Counted from the stretch's first letter, positions 46,901-57,700 are shown. The stretch: 64,000 nt of DNA from Trebouxia sp. TZW2008 (GCA_002118135.1 BDIU01000088.1:170160-234159); one strand, 5' to 3'. Notes: a model not told the origin generated them from the sequence alone. Made by a program: numbers and translations.

Positions 46901-49900
46901 CACAGTATCAAGCTGTCAATGTTCAGGCCATCATTTCAAGTTCAGACGCCCAAGCAAGCAATAGCACTGGGCAAGCAAACTTTGTACCTATCAATGTAAA
47001 TGTAGCTTGTGTAGACCTCCAAAAAACATGCTGGTGCAGGAGATGAGCTGACCTGAGATTGAGCCCCAAAAGAGCTGTTGCGGCTGAGGTGGTGCAAGGG
47101 GGGTTCTTGGGGGACAGCCCCTGCCCCCAAGCCAGGGCTGCCCTGGTAGTCTGATGTGTGCCTGGGGGTGCTTGCTGTATCATACTCCAAGTCCTCAGTG
47201 GTTGGTGTACGCGGCGTTTCTGGCCCTGCTTCAGCTTCTGTTGCTGCTTCCAAGACATCCTGCAACATTACTAGTCAGTCGATCAGTCGCTCAGTCAATC
47301 AGTTTGTCAGTCAGTCAGTCTGTCTGTCAGTGTGCCTGTGAGTGCTTGCTGTATGTTACTTCAAGTCTTCAATGGTAGGAGTACGTAGCATTTCCGGCCC
47401 TGCTTCCGCTTCTGTTGCTGCTTCCAGCACGTCCTGCAGCGTCAAGCGGTTTTGCTTTCAGTGCTAGTGGCCTGAAATGTGCCTTTGACTTCCTGTGCCT
47501 GTGGCCTGAGGCGTGCCTAATGCCTGCTGCCTGTTGCCTCATGACTTCTGATAGTGTGATGCACGCATGCTGCTGCAAAGCCTAGTCATGTCACAAGAAC
47601 CTTCCATTTCAAGACCTAGCTACTTATGAGAACCCAATGCTTGCCCAGCTATGTTCACATTGGGACATGTGAACATAGCTGTGGGCGTTGAGAACAAGCT
47701 GAAGAGAGAGATTACGCGCTTGATGAGGTCTTTTGAGCCAACCTGTATGGATGCCAATGCGGGGTGGGCAACAGCTAGTTGCTCACTGTACAAGCAGTAC
47801 TGTACCACTTCTGCTGCACCTGCATGACCATTGCCTGGGCTATTTAGGGAGTCTGCCCACTGCTCGTAGCTCCTGCCAGCAGCATGGCTGCCAAATGCAA
47901 AGGGGTTTGCACAGAGCACAAGCAGCCACTGAACCTGCTGCACCCGCAGTATGTGTCACTGATGAATGAACATGTCAGCCACCCTTCATGGCATTCAGTG
48001 CAGATCATTGCCAGGCTCTTGCATTGCACGACGCAAATGGGACAGTGTACCTGCTGCACTTCTGCCGCACCAGCATGACCAGTGCCCACGCTGTTGAGGG
48101 CATCCGACCTCTGCCTGTGGCTCCTGCCAACAACATGGCCATCATATGCAATGCGTTGTTGCACAAAGCACAAGGCTTCACTGTACCTGCTGCACCTTTG
48201 CCGCTCCATCATGAGCATGGCCAACAGAGCCTGCGCTGTTGAGGCAGTCTGATCACAGCGTGTGGCAGTCTGTACCACTCGTGGCTGAAGATGTCAGCCA
48301 TCCTGAATGATTGGCTCCAGTGCAGAACCATCAGCGGGCTATCACACAACTCACACCGACAGTGTACCTGCTGCACTTCTGCCGTCCCAGCATGACCAGT
48401 TCCAAGAGAGCCTGCGCTGTTGAGGGCATCTGACCACTGCTTGTGACTCCTGCCAGCAACATGGCTGCCGTATGCAATGGGGCTCGCCACCAGTCTGGAG
48501 TTGGTCGACTTGCCCAGCAGCTTCTGAGCTAGCTTACTGCCTTTCTTGGAACTGTCATCAAAGGCATCTGGGGAGTAGGCCGGTCTTGATGCAGGTAGCC
48601 CTGATCCTGCATTTGCAGTCGTATGGTGACAGCAGTGTCAGCTTCTCGCTGCAAGTATGCAAGTCTATCGTTGTTTCTGTCAGCTACGTGGCTGCCGTAT
48701 GCAATGGGGCTCGCCACCAGTCTGGTATTGGTCGACTTGCCCAGCAGCTTCTGAGCTAGCTTACTGCCTTTCTTGGCGCTGTCATTCAAGGCGTCTGGAG
48801 AGTAAGCTGGCCTTGATGCAGGTAGTCCTGACCCTGCACTTGCAGTCATATGATGAGAGCAGTGCCATTTTCTCATTGCAAGTATGAAAGAGCGTTCTTG
48901 CTTTCGCCAGCAGCGTGGCTGCCATATGCAATGGGGCTGGCCACCAGCCTCTGGTTGATTGACTTGCCCAGCAGCTTCTGTGCTAGCCGACTGCTCTTCT
49001 TGCAGCTGTCATCAAACGCGTCCAGGGGGGTAGGCTCGCCTTGATGATGGCTGCCCTGACCCTGCAGTTGCAATTGCATGGTGAGAGCAATGCCAGCTTC
49101 TCATTGTAAGTGTGGAAGATCATTATGCCTTCTGTCAGCAGCATGGCTGCCGTATGCAATGGGACTGGCCACAAGCCTGGTATTGGTTGACTTGCCCAGC
49201 AGCTTTTGGGGCAGCTTGCTACCCTTCTTGGAGCTGTCAGCAAAGGCGTCTGGGGATTAGGCTGGCCTTGATGATGGTAGCCCTGACCCTGCAGTTGCAA
49301 TGACAGCTTGCGGCTATATTGAAAGGACGTCAACAAACAGACAATGGGAATGCAGCTTGCTTTGCTGCCTGTCTTGAGGGTATCGTTGCAGATGTGTCAG
49401 GCTCAGGCTGGCTTCAACAATGCGATCCCTTGACACGGCTTCACAAGCAAGTGTAATGGCAATGATGCATGCACAGCATTGACAGGCTGCGTCTAGCAAT
49501 CACCTGACTGACATGCAGGCAATGCAGACCTTTGCTAGGACGACGTAGCCAGCACCTCCTCTTCTGTTGAAGACTGCCCTTCAAGCACCAAAGAGCCCAG
49601 GGACATGCACAGTAGTGCCAACAGGCTGCATCTAGCGTTCACCTGACTGGTTTGCTTGAGGATGGCGGCAACGCTCCATGGGGCCTGCATGCTGCTGCTT
49701 GCACTCTGCCAGGGGCCTATGATCAAAATTCAGGACTGAAGCATGTACAGCATCATCAGAAGCAGCCACGTGGGCCTCACCTGACTGGTCTGCTTGAGGA
49801 TGGCGGAACCTCTCTTTGGTGCCCAGCTTCTTCAGCATTCTGGTGGCTAGCCGCTTGCTCCTGGATTGGTGCTCTGGGGGCACCGCCCCAGGACCCCTGG

Positions 49901-52900
49901 GGGGTAGAGATGCTGAAGAAGAGGATGGGTACATGGGGTAGCTGGGTACAGGGTTGCCTGCTGATGTGGATGCAAAAGAGGACGACATTTGCCGCTCAGT
50001 CTGCCTGTCTAACGCAGCAGCCTCCTGCAGATGGGTCTCGCACTTAGCTTGTGTGCAATGTGCACAATCACCTTATTTGTTGTCTGCATACACATGCAAG
50101 AAGAGGACGTTATGCATAGACCCTCAGTGTACCCTCATCCTTGCAGCATCCATCAGGGTGTGCAGGCAGATAGGGCATGCATGTCAGTCTCACCTGCTGA
50201 GGGGCTGACGCTTGTAAGGGAGAAAACACATCGTGCTGATGCAGGTTCAGTGTGTGTTGCTGTGCCTGGTGTATCTTTGCAGCATGCATCAGGCTGTGCA
50301 GGCAGACGAGGCATGCATGTCAGTCTCGCCTGATGAGGGGCTGACGCTTGTAGGGGAGAGTACACATCGTTGTGATGCGAGTTCAATGTGCCATCATCCT
50401 TGCAGCATGCGTCAGGCTGTGCAGGCAGATAAGGCATGCCTGTCAGTCTCACCTGGTCAGGGGCTGACGCTTGTAGGGGAGAGTACACATCGTGGTGATG
50501 CGAATTCAGTGTGCCCTCGTCCGCGCAGCATGCATCAGGCTGAGAAGACAGATAGGGCATGCCTGTCGGTCTCACCTGGTCAGGGGCTGACGCTTGTAGG
50601 GGAGAGTACACATCGTTGTGATGAAGGTTCAGTATGCCCTCATCCTTGCAGCATGCATCAGGCTGAGAAGATAGATAGGGCATGCATGCGACTTTCAACT
50701 GGCGAGGGGCTGACGCTTGTAGAGGAGAGTACACATCATTCTGATGCAGGTTCAGTGTGTGCTGCTGTGACTGGTGCATCCTTGCAGCATGCAATACGCT
50801 GTGCAGGCAGATAGGGCACGCATGTCAGTCTCACCTGATGAGGGGCTGATTCTTGCAGGGGAGAGTACACACCATTCTGATGCAGGTCCAGTGTGTGCTG
50901 CTGTGACTGGTGCATCCTTGCAGCATGCAACAGGCTGTGCAGGCAGATAGGGCATGCATGCCAGTCTCGCCTGATGAGGGGCCGACGCTTGTAGGGGGGA
51001 GCACACACCATTTTGCTGCATGTTCAGTGCGTGCTGCTGTGACTAGTGCATCCTTGCAGCATGCATCAAGCTGTGCAGGTAGATAGGGCGTGCATGTGAG
51101 GCTCACCTGCTGAGGAGCTGACGCTTGTAGGGGGGAGTACACCTCATTCTGACGCAGATTCAGTGTATGCTGCTGTGACTGGCGTATCTTTGCAGCATGT
51201 ATCAAGCTATGCAGGCAGATAGGGCATGCATGTCAATCCCACCTGCTGAGGGGCTGACGCTTGTAAGGGAGAGTACACATCGTTCTGATGCAGGTTCAGT
51301 GTGTGCTGCTGTGACTGGTGGGCAGTGCTGCTTGCAGTGTCTGCATTGCTGTGCTGCCTTGTTGGCACATTGGCTGCTTGCGACGCCTCTGCTTGGGTGC
51401 TTGGCTGCTGAATGTTTTGACCCTGCCTGTGCCCATTCAGGGCGTCGGTAGGCTGTTGTACATTGACTGATGGGGGTTGTCTGCTGTCAGAGCCAGTGGT
51501 GGATGTCGATGGAGCCGTAGCAGCTGATGCTGGTGCTGCGGGTGGTGCTGCAGTGGCATTTGTCATGGCAGGTGCCCCAGAAGCAATGGCTCTGTTGGGT
51601 GCTGCAGCTTGAGTGGCAGAAGAGGGCCGCAGCTGGAAGGACTGGGTGACAGCAGCTGCTCTGTTTGCTACTGCTGTCTGACTACTAGTTCCCCTGCATG
51701 ACAACTCACTTGATAATAACAACAACTGGGTTATACGCTCAAGCACATGCGCTATATGTATGTGGTGATGGGCGCCAGGCTGGCTTTTTCTGAGCATCAC
51801 GACGATTAATGTGATTTATTCATGCATTTAAACCCGCATGCTAGACAGTCTCAGCAGGTCCAGCTAGGCATGTACTGGAGCAATCAGCTGTCTTGAACCA
51901 GTTTGGTGCTGTGTTAACTTACATCATGTGTACTGAATATGGAGGGTGAAACATGGAGGGTTCCACTGCACGACAACAATGCCTGCAGCAATTGCCCAAA
52001 TGATGCACAGGCCTTTGCCTGCTGAGACTTGCAAGTAGTGCAAGCCGCTTCATGTTTTGCTGTGGCATAGCTGACTGCATGTTGCACAGCGCATTGTCAA
52101 CTGATGCATGCGCTAGCGCATGAGAAATTAATCCTCACACAGTCTCAATCAACAATGTGTTTCTGAGTGTTTTGGGTATAGTTAGCATGCTACTGTCACT
52201 GCAGATTCTAATTGCCACAACGAGCAGCATTGTCCACATGACTCAGAATAGGCGCTGACATTGGAACCCATCAGATTTCAAGCGCTAGAGATGGAAAACT
52301 CCTAAGAAAACTTACAATTTGGGTGTCAGGGTAGTTGATTAGGCTGTAGGGTTAAGGCTTTTTGAGTTTATTTGTGCTTTCCATGACGAGAATCAGAACC
52401 CAATGGATCTTAATGCAGGGACAGGATTACAGGGTACACCAGAATTGCTTGCAGGTACCTTTGAGCTGATACAAGATAAGGGCCACCCAACTACTGCTAC
52501 TGCACCAGATACATGATATGCTGAGCACTGCATTCCCAGCAGCAATGATGCATGAGAGCTTTTAAGAAAGGCTGCGTGACACAGCAGGTACTTTTGAGCT
52601 GATACGGGATGAGGGCCACCGAAATGCTGCTACTGCACCAGATGCATGATATGCTGAAGACAGCATTCCGAAAAGCAATGATGCACGATAGCTTCTACTG
52701 CAGGCTGCATGACACAGCAGGTACCTTTGAGCTGATGCGAGATGAGGGCCACCAAACTGCACCGTGATCCTTGCAGACCTGAAGTTGCCCTGCTTATCAG
52801 CACTGTCCACCTCCGCAGCAATGGCAAAGGCGCCAGACAGCTCTGACAACAGAATGTTCTTGCCGCCAAAGAAAATGCCACGCCCACCAAACGCAAAGCT

Positions 52901-54133
52901 GCATGCCCACACTCTTGTGTCGCTTCTTTGTTCCAGATGATGTATGCAGCAACTTCTCTTTGTACAAACACTTGATGTAAGGAGATTCTGGACGTCAGGA
53001 CAATGCAAATGGGAATCAATGACTGCATTCTGACTGCAATGGCTCATCTCATTAGGGACAGTTCGTTGCAAGGACAATTTTCATGGTACATAAAGCAGTC
53101 GTTACAAACAAAAGCTACTGTACCAACAAGCAAACCGCTGTGTTGGTGGTGAAGCATGCAGTAGTGTCTTTTGGTGTTTCGTCACTTCAGAGTGCATCAA
53201 TACTGCAGTCAATGGTTTGCACGCATCACCAGCAGGAGAACGAAAATGAGGCTGTTATGAAGGCATGAACAGTCTGAATCAACTCTGATTTATGGACAGA
53301 GCCACGTTAGTGTCAGAGTCAGCTACAGACCATGATCGCAGCATTGTCCAACACGGTCAATCACATGCACCCATGGTCTGCAGTGTATCACCAAACATGC
53401 AAGTCTGGGTGCATAAGTGCTTGCCTGTAGCCCTTGACATCAGGAAAGTACAGCTGATGCTTCAGGTCATTGAGACGTGCTTCTGCACTGACAAGCTGTT
53501 GCCTGAGACGCCCCAATTGTGCCAGCCCTGTCTGCTCAGCAACTGCACGCTCCTGCTTCAGACGCTGCATGCGTGCTCTGCTGATGGTCTCCACCTCTAT
53601 GGCATCAACCTCTTTCTGGTGCATCCGGCGAGTGTCCTGCCAAGAGCACACAGGACAGTGTGAGCTTTGGCTGCCTGTGCCTGCTCACTGGCAGCTGAAA
53701 CCAGGGTTGGACAGACTTACTTTACCTGCAAAGTTATCAAAGTGGACTGCCAGATCTCGCGCTCCTCCTCCTTGCTCGTTTGAGCAAGCATGGCTTGGGT
53801 CGACACAATTTGCCGATCCATGCGCGTCAGAGCGTCGCGCAAGCTGGCCTGATCCGAGATGAGCTGGGCATCGCTCAAGGTGGAGATGTGGGACGTGCTG
53901 CCTGGTCTCGCGGCCGCTGATGGTGTCGCTGGAGCAGCCTGTATTGGCTGTGAGTTGTTGACTACCGCCTCTGCGTTCCTAATGTCCTCATTTATGAGGT
54001 CTCTACTCTGTGTCAGGGCTGCGATCAGTTGCTTCAGCTCGGGCTTGCTGTCGGACCAGCGATCGAGCTTGCGTTGTTGCTGCTGTGCATGCAGAGCCTC
54101 AAGCCTGAGCGCTTGATGGCGAAGGCTGTCCAT
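37950..54133 (-). CDS. Large multi-exon protein, about 1450 aa, function unknown (possible lipid- or membrane-binding)
   Basis: Exons: 54133-53726, 53636-53392, 52898-52725, 51693-51243, 50024-49781, 48606-48368, 47259-47053, 46434-46275, 45883-45667, 44952-44738, 43836-43696, 43203-43092, 42800-42547, 42056-41936, 41279-41193, 40737-40648 (GC donor), 40579-40282, 39683-39592, 39030-38859, 38380-37950. Phase agrees at every junction but 43092/42800, where a small exon is missing or an indel occurs. The N terminus is coiled coil (about 215 aa), then a beta-like segment (FAFGGRGIFFGGKNILLSEL), a Ser/Pro/Ala-rich linker, a basic patch (RSKRLATRMLKKLG), then a folded C-terminal half with LFLVVRLSEVGLIGEKG, VEVELLLTFKFEF, PKTVIRYILSAVLPRVLQ and GGRVAGEITIVGPPL. 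The alternating beta pattern and hydrophobic helices suggest, weakly, a tubular lipid-binding fold. I do not recognise the family. It could be two genes split within 47-52 kb. Confidence 0.5.
38632..38799 (-). mobile_element. MITE-like element, copy 3 (intron of the large gene)
   Basis: It is reverse-oriented relative to the 32520 copy: it starts TGTAACTTCTCTTTGCACGG and ends AAAGCGAAGTCACTGTG. Internal blocks AAGGACAATGCAGT, ACTGCATTCTGAGTGCAGT and AAGGACAATTCGAC match the complement of the type copy. Confidence 0.65.
39060..39190 (-). mobile_element. MITE-like element, degenerate copy 4
   Basis: CTGCATTCTGACTGCAGTGGT followed by ATTAGATGTAAAGACAAC matches the core of the other copies. The terminal repeats are no longer clear. 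It lies in an intron of the large gene, 230 bp from copy 3. Confidence 0.45.
39736..39830. repeat. Degenerate AATACGCAAT microsatellite
   Basis: About nine imperfect 9-10-nt units (AATACTC, AATACCC, AATATGT, AATACGC, AATACATAG) lie in an intron of the large gene. Confidence 0.7.
41549..41912 (-). repeat. CAG-rich minisatellite filling an intron of the large gene
   Basis: Imperfect units of about 45 bp of the form GAAGACATTGCAGCAACATGG plus a (CAG)3-5 run repeat about eight times, ending in an uninterrupted (CAG)n of roughly ten units at 41881. They lie between exons 42056-41936 and 41279-41193. The open frames produced on either strand are artefacts of the repeat. Confidence 0.85.
43240..43304 (-). 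repeat. Ghost copy of the start of exon 43203-43092
   Basis: GATGCAG|GTCTAAGCCTGGAGCA, in minus-strand sense, repeats the acceptor and start of the exon (CTACAG|GTCTAACCCTGGAGCA) about 100 bp upstream of it. The first codons still align, reading GLSLEQ against GLTLEQ. Confidence 0.8.
43999..44088 (-). repeat. Ghost copy of the start of exon 43836-43696
   Basis: The minus strand reads GGAGATCACCATTCTTGGGC through GAGCTGGCCTTCAAGCAGGA, matching the first ~75 nt of the exon about 240 bp downstream. The acceptor has decayed to TTGCAAG. Confidence 0.85.
44329..44620 (-). repeat. Ghost copies of the end of exon 44952-44738
   Basis: Partial copies of the exon end and donor (GACTCAGGCCAAGGCGGCAG..CAG|GTG) occur at about 44610-44665 and 44329-44385, and a copy of the adjacent upstream part (GCCCAGCAGCTTCC-like) at about 44475-44540. 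All lie downstream of the exon in transcription order. Two keep CAG|GTG donors. Confidence 0.75.
45003..45270 (-). repeat. Two ghost copies of the start of exon 44952-44738
   Basis: At 45124-45003 the minus strand repeats about 115 nt of the exon start, and the frame is still open (GWHTVVKPTFEVMLLERRAV). A shorter copy (GCAAGGCTGGCACAGCAGAC) lies at about 45270-45240. Both are upstream of the working exon and keep an AG just before the copied start. Confidence 0.85.
45543..45640. repeat. CAG/CAGTAG microsatellite in an intron
   Basis: (CAG)n of about nine units, then degenerate CAGCAGAAG, CAGTAG and CAGTAACAG runs. Confidence 0.9.
46486..46574 (-). repeat. Ghost copy of the start of exon 46434-46275
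   Basis: The first ~85 nt plus the acceptor (ATACAG|GCACAGGGGCC) are duplicated 140 bp upstream and about 90% identical. The copy is still open and reads AQGPADDYADVYDDNADNAR against AQGPADDDADVYDDNADNAR. It could be an alternative or mutually exclusive start. Confidence 0.9.
47264..47440 (-). repeat. (TCAG)n microsatellite and ghost copy of the start of exon 47259-47053
   Basis: A degenerate TCAG/TCAA tract occupies about 47264-47340. Beyond it, 47434-47350 repeats the acceptor and first ~75 nt of the exon (GCAG|GACGTGCTGGAAGCAGC). The copy has an in-frame stop codon after about 25 codons, so it is not a usable exon. Confidence 0.85.
47760..48215 (-). repeat. Two ghost copies of the end of exon 48606-48368
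   Basis: Copies at about 48190-48049 and 47905-47795 reproduce the exon end and its CAG|GTAC-type donor region. The minus-strand peptides VGRSHRQRSDALNS and AGRSYEQWADSLNS compare with AGRSHKQWSDALNS in the exon. Confidence 0.85.
48640..49300 (-). repeat. Three ghost copies of the start of exon 48606-48368
   Basis: About 230-bp units at 48840-48689, 49068-48917 and 49300-49148 repeat the acceptor and first ~150 nt of the exon, including KLLGKSTNTRLVASPIAYGS. The copies differ by scattered substitutions. At least the one at 48840-48689 is still open through the copied part. Confidence 0.9.
49500..49675 (-). repeat. Ghost copies of the end of exon 50024-49781
   Basis: The exon end CATCCTCAAGCAGACCAGTCAG|GTGAG is repeated at 49675-49640 (CCTCAAGCAAACCAGTCAG|GTGAAC) and, shorter, near 49515-49500 (GTCAG|GTGATT). 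All lie downstream of the exon and keep GT donors. Confidence 0.75.
50150..51300 (-). repeat. Nine-unit array reiterating an exon end and 5' splice site
   Basis: Units of about 123-136 bp recur at plus-strand positions near 50205, 50337, 50460, 50583, 50706, 50840, 50979, 51113 and 51249. Each contains the coding end of exon 51693-51243 (HQNDVYSPLQASAPQQ-like) followed by intron sequence. The copied donor is GT in six units and GC in two (GCGAGAC), and is lost in one. Four consecutive units have a 123-bp period and stay open as one frame. Confidence 0.92.
52440..52724 (-). repeat. Two tandem copies of the end of exon 52898-52725 plus intron start
   Basis: About 135-bp units each hold the last ~35 nt of the exon (GGTGGCCCTCATC...CAGCTCAAAG) followed by the first ~100 nt of intron. 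The copied donors read GTACTTTTG-side and GTACCTTTG-side in plus orientation, so GTAC is retained in both. Confidence 0.9.
52633..52724 (-). mobile_element. Introner-like element at a 5' splice site (large gene)
   Basis: In transcript sense this roughly 92-nt segment starts exactly at the donor with GTACCTGCTGTGTCATG and ends with ATCTGGTGCAG. A close relative sits in the same position in the unrelated epsin gene (55185-55094), and a further tandem copy lies about 135 bp into this intron. Confidence 0.6.
52949..53122 (-). mobile_element. MITE-like element, copy 5 (intron of the large gene)
   Basis: It starts GCAACTTCTCTTTGTACAAA and ends CAAAAGCTACTGTA. Internal AGGACAATGCAAAT, GACTGCATTCTGACTGCAAT and AAGGACAATTTTC match copy 3. 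It lies between exons 53636-53392 and 52898-52725. Confidence 0.65.
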
Positions 54134-54741
54134 CAGTAGATGTCGTTAGCCAAGTTGCCGGAAGCTGACGTTCGATCCGGCGACATGCACGTCGGCAGAA
54201 GCGAGCAATGCTGACAATGTTGCGCTAGCGAAGCAGGCAGGATGACAGCACAAGCACGTTTCCAGCCTTGCGCCCAGCATGCTCAACTCCAGACTTGGCT
54301 TGCGAAGGGGTCGGTACGGGGCACGCATCACAGCTTGACCTGACTCATGTTTGTCGGCATGCCCGAGTTGAGTGTCATGACTAGCAGCAAATCCCAAGCT
54401 CAATGCTGCTGACAAGCCTATTCAAGAGCTTACAGCTTTTCATTTTGCAGGGTGCTAGGGCTGTGCCATGCATTCTGCAGCATTGAATCGCAACCTGCCT
54501 TACGCTGCACCTGTTGCTCAAAATTTCACGAGCTGTTCACTATGGGGCATACCTACTCTACTAGATCTAGTCTGGTCCATTTGCAAGGACGAGAGAGTCT
54601 ATGTAAGCCAGAACTCGCCTCAAACAGGGTGCACATGGACGTAATAAATGTATGTGGAATGCGGATTGTGGGGCACATCACAAGGTTTTGCTGATTGCAC
54701 AGGTCACCGGGTCACATTCTACCCGATGATGCTGTGCAGCA
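54134..54741. promoter_or_regulatory. 5' flank of the large gene, 3' flank of epsin
   Basis: The CpG-rich patch continues from the coding start (about 53880) to about 54320, fitting the promoter of the minus-strand large gene. The rest, to 54741, is CpG-poor and should contain the 3' untranslated region of the epsin gene. Confidence 0.4.
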
Positions 54742-57700
54742 TTAATGAAATGCGGAAAGATCAGCAAAAGGATCCTTTGCAGAAGAGCTATTTGGGCCAA
54801 GCTTGCCAGAGCTTGGAGATTGGCTTGTAGACGGGGCCTGTAAGAAACAAGCATGACCTGAGCTACTTCCATGCATGTGACAACATCCAAATGTGTGATT
54901 CTGACAGCAAGAACTTCCATGCAAGCTGCTGCCATCTCAAAGTCTCTGTGAGATTCCTTGCGCTAATTTCAAGCAGGTGCTGAACATGCATAAGCCACCT
55001 GCACATTAGGGCATGCAGCTGGCCTATGCAGCCATGAAGACTTCAAGCTCTGAATCTGCTGTATGAACTCAAGCATGCTACAGGCATGTGCTACTGCACC
55101 AGATACATGACATGCTGCACACTGCATTCCAGGCAGCAATGATGCATGACAGCTTCTACTGCAGGCGCCATGACACAGCAGATACCTGCACAAATGATGA
55201 CCCAAAGCCACTGTCTGACCCAAAAGGGTCTGACCCAGCCCCAAAGCCTCCTGTCTGACCACCAAACGCTGCCTGCTGACCTCCAAAACCTGCCTGAGGG
55301 CCCCCAAAGCCGCCCTGCAGGCTGTGACCCCCAAAAGCATTTGCCTGCTGTGGCATGCCAAAGGGACCTGCGGCCTGTTGGCCAGCAGGAAAAGCTGATG
55401 CGTGAGGAGAGCTGTGACCCCCTGTAGCACCTGCAAAGCCTCCCTGCCCAAATGGTATCTGACCAAAGCCCTGCTGCTGTTGTTGCTGAGGCGGCCTGAT
55501 ACCGCCCATGCCAAAGGCTGGTGCAGCTGGTGCTGCGAACATGTCTTCTGGCAGAGCTCTGGCAGGGGGAGTGGTGGGGGCTGCAGCAGGGGTCTTGCTG
55601 GGGCCAGCTTTCAAGCTGGACATGCCAAAGGGATCAGCAGCAGCTGAACCACTGCCAGAAGCTACAATGCCACTGCCAAAAGCACTGCCGCCGAAGTCTG
55701 AGCTGCCCATTGCAAAAGGGCCTCTGCCTGCAGGCGCTGCAGCAACTGGGCTGGCTGACGGGCGGGCTGCAAAGGGATCTGTGCTTGCAGAGAAGGCAGC
55801 TGTCGGGCTAGCTGAGGGGCGAGCTGCAGCTGCAGGGGCTGCGCCAAACAGCTCCATGCCTGAAGGGGCAGCTGGTCCAGCCCCAAAGGGGTCAGCACCA
55901 AACACATCTGGGGCAGCAGGTGCAGCATCACGTGAAGTCGAGAACGTGGACCACACATCAGCACCTGGAGAGCCTGCAAACCAGACTCTTGTTTCAGAGC
56001 TTGTTTGGTAATTGCTGTTCTGTAGCGCAGAGACCTCAATCTTAGAACACATCTACATATGCTGAATTGCAGGTTGAGGTTGCCAAGGTGATGAAGTCTC
56101 AAAAGGTGCAGTCAGAAACTGTTGTCTCAGGGCTTGTTTGCTGGTTGCTGTTTATGCCAATCTGGGTACACAGGCACAGAAATAATGTCAAAGAGCTTTA
56201 CATGCAATCTTGCCTGTGCATTGACTAGCCTATGTTATGACTGGAACTGGATGAGCCAGTGCTCATGTGTGTTGAGAGCAGCCTGTGTGATCTTGTCAGC
56301 TTGGCAGCTTCAGTCAGGCATGCTCACCTGTCCTGATGTTGCATCTTGAGCAATGATTGAATACAGTGCTAACCTGAGCTGTGCTGTGCATTTGTTGGCG
56401 CAGGAGCATCCAAGCCACCCAGAAGGTCCATATGGGATGGCGTAGCTGTGGCGCCACCCTGTATAGCAGGCACAGCTGTGGCCCCAGCTGCGACACCCCT
56501 ACCAGCACTGCTGCCACCGCTGCCCGCAGCTGGGGAGGACAGCTTGAGCCCACCCAGTGATGCAGCGATGTTGGCATTCACTTTGACGTCTGACAGCTTT
56601 TTGGGCCCCTTGCTTTCTGGGGCTGCGACCTGGGGTCTGGGGCGGGCCTGGGGAGGTTTGGCAGGGATGGAATCCTTGCTTGGTGACTCTGGGACTGAGC
56701 TCTCCTTCTTCAATGCCTCAATCCTGGCTTTGGTGGCTTGCACAGCATCATCTGCAGGATTTGAAGGGCTTTGCAGATCAATGGGCAGATGGACAGAGCA
56801 GCAAGATTGTGGCATGAAAGAAGATGGACTGAACAATGGCATCCTGGCTGACGCATTACACAATGAGGCTGCTGCATTTACATGCATATATAGATGATTG
56901 CTCCAGTCCATACATAGCTGGGCCTGCTGAGCCTGTCTAGCACACGTTTAGAATGGATGGAAAATAAACTTATATGCAAGCAAAGGAGCATGCTGCCTTG
57001 ATAAGCATGCACTCACACGCCAGATCTAGTGGTCAGTAGCAATCATGTGTATGGGCTTCAGCAGGTTATGCAAATAAATAGGACACCGTCATTGCAGAGA
57101 TTGCAAGCACCTGCAAAGCTGCTCGTGGATGTCTTGCCACCACTTGAGCGGTCAGGTATGTCAAAGTCATCCTCGTACTTCTGGGAAGTCTTCGTTGAAG
57201 GCAGCTTGGACAATGCAGACCCACCGCCTCCACCTGAAGACAGATGTCTTGTCAAGACAGCAAATATCATTTGACAGGCTGCTTTACAATCCTGAGAAAG
57301 GGTTGCTCTCCTTGATTGTAAATCAGCAGTCTGCTTGCATACCCACAATGGTGGCATGGAATGACACAATGGCAGGCAATGGATGCAGGTGTTATGAGGG
57401 TAGCCACATTGCTTGGAATTTTGCTTGCAGGATGCATATCTCATGTCTATGCAACACATGTTTTGACCATGACACGGAGGATAACACAGTGCTGCGCAGA
57501 CTTTGCTTTATGCAGGAGACATAATTTGCGGTGCTTATGTTGGCGCTCACCAAAGCTAGAGGAAGATGACTTGGAACCAAAGCCCCCACCCAAGTCATTG
57601 GAGGACACCCCTGTGTACTTTGACTCATTCTGCTTTGCCTGTAACAGGTACAGCGCCAAACCTCAAAGTCTGTAAGTTGACTTCAGAGTGGTGAATTTGA

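Noticed and set aside
50150..51300. Repeat array considered as a CRISPR
   Set aside because: Units of about 125 bp with coding similarity to an adjacent exon, no short direct repeats with unique spacers, no cas genes, and a eukaryotic setting.
55508..56011. Plus-strand frame of 167 codons opposite the epsin C-terminal exon
   Set aside because: It is antisense to the Gly/Ala/Phe-rich epsin repeats. The minus-strand frame has DPF motifs, correct phase and conserved neighbours.
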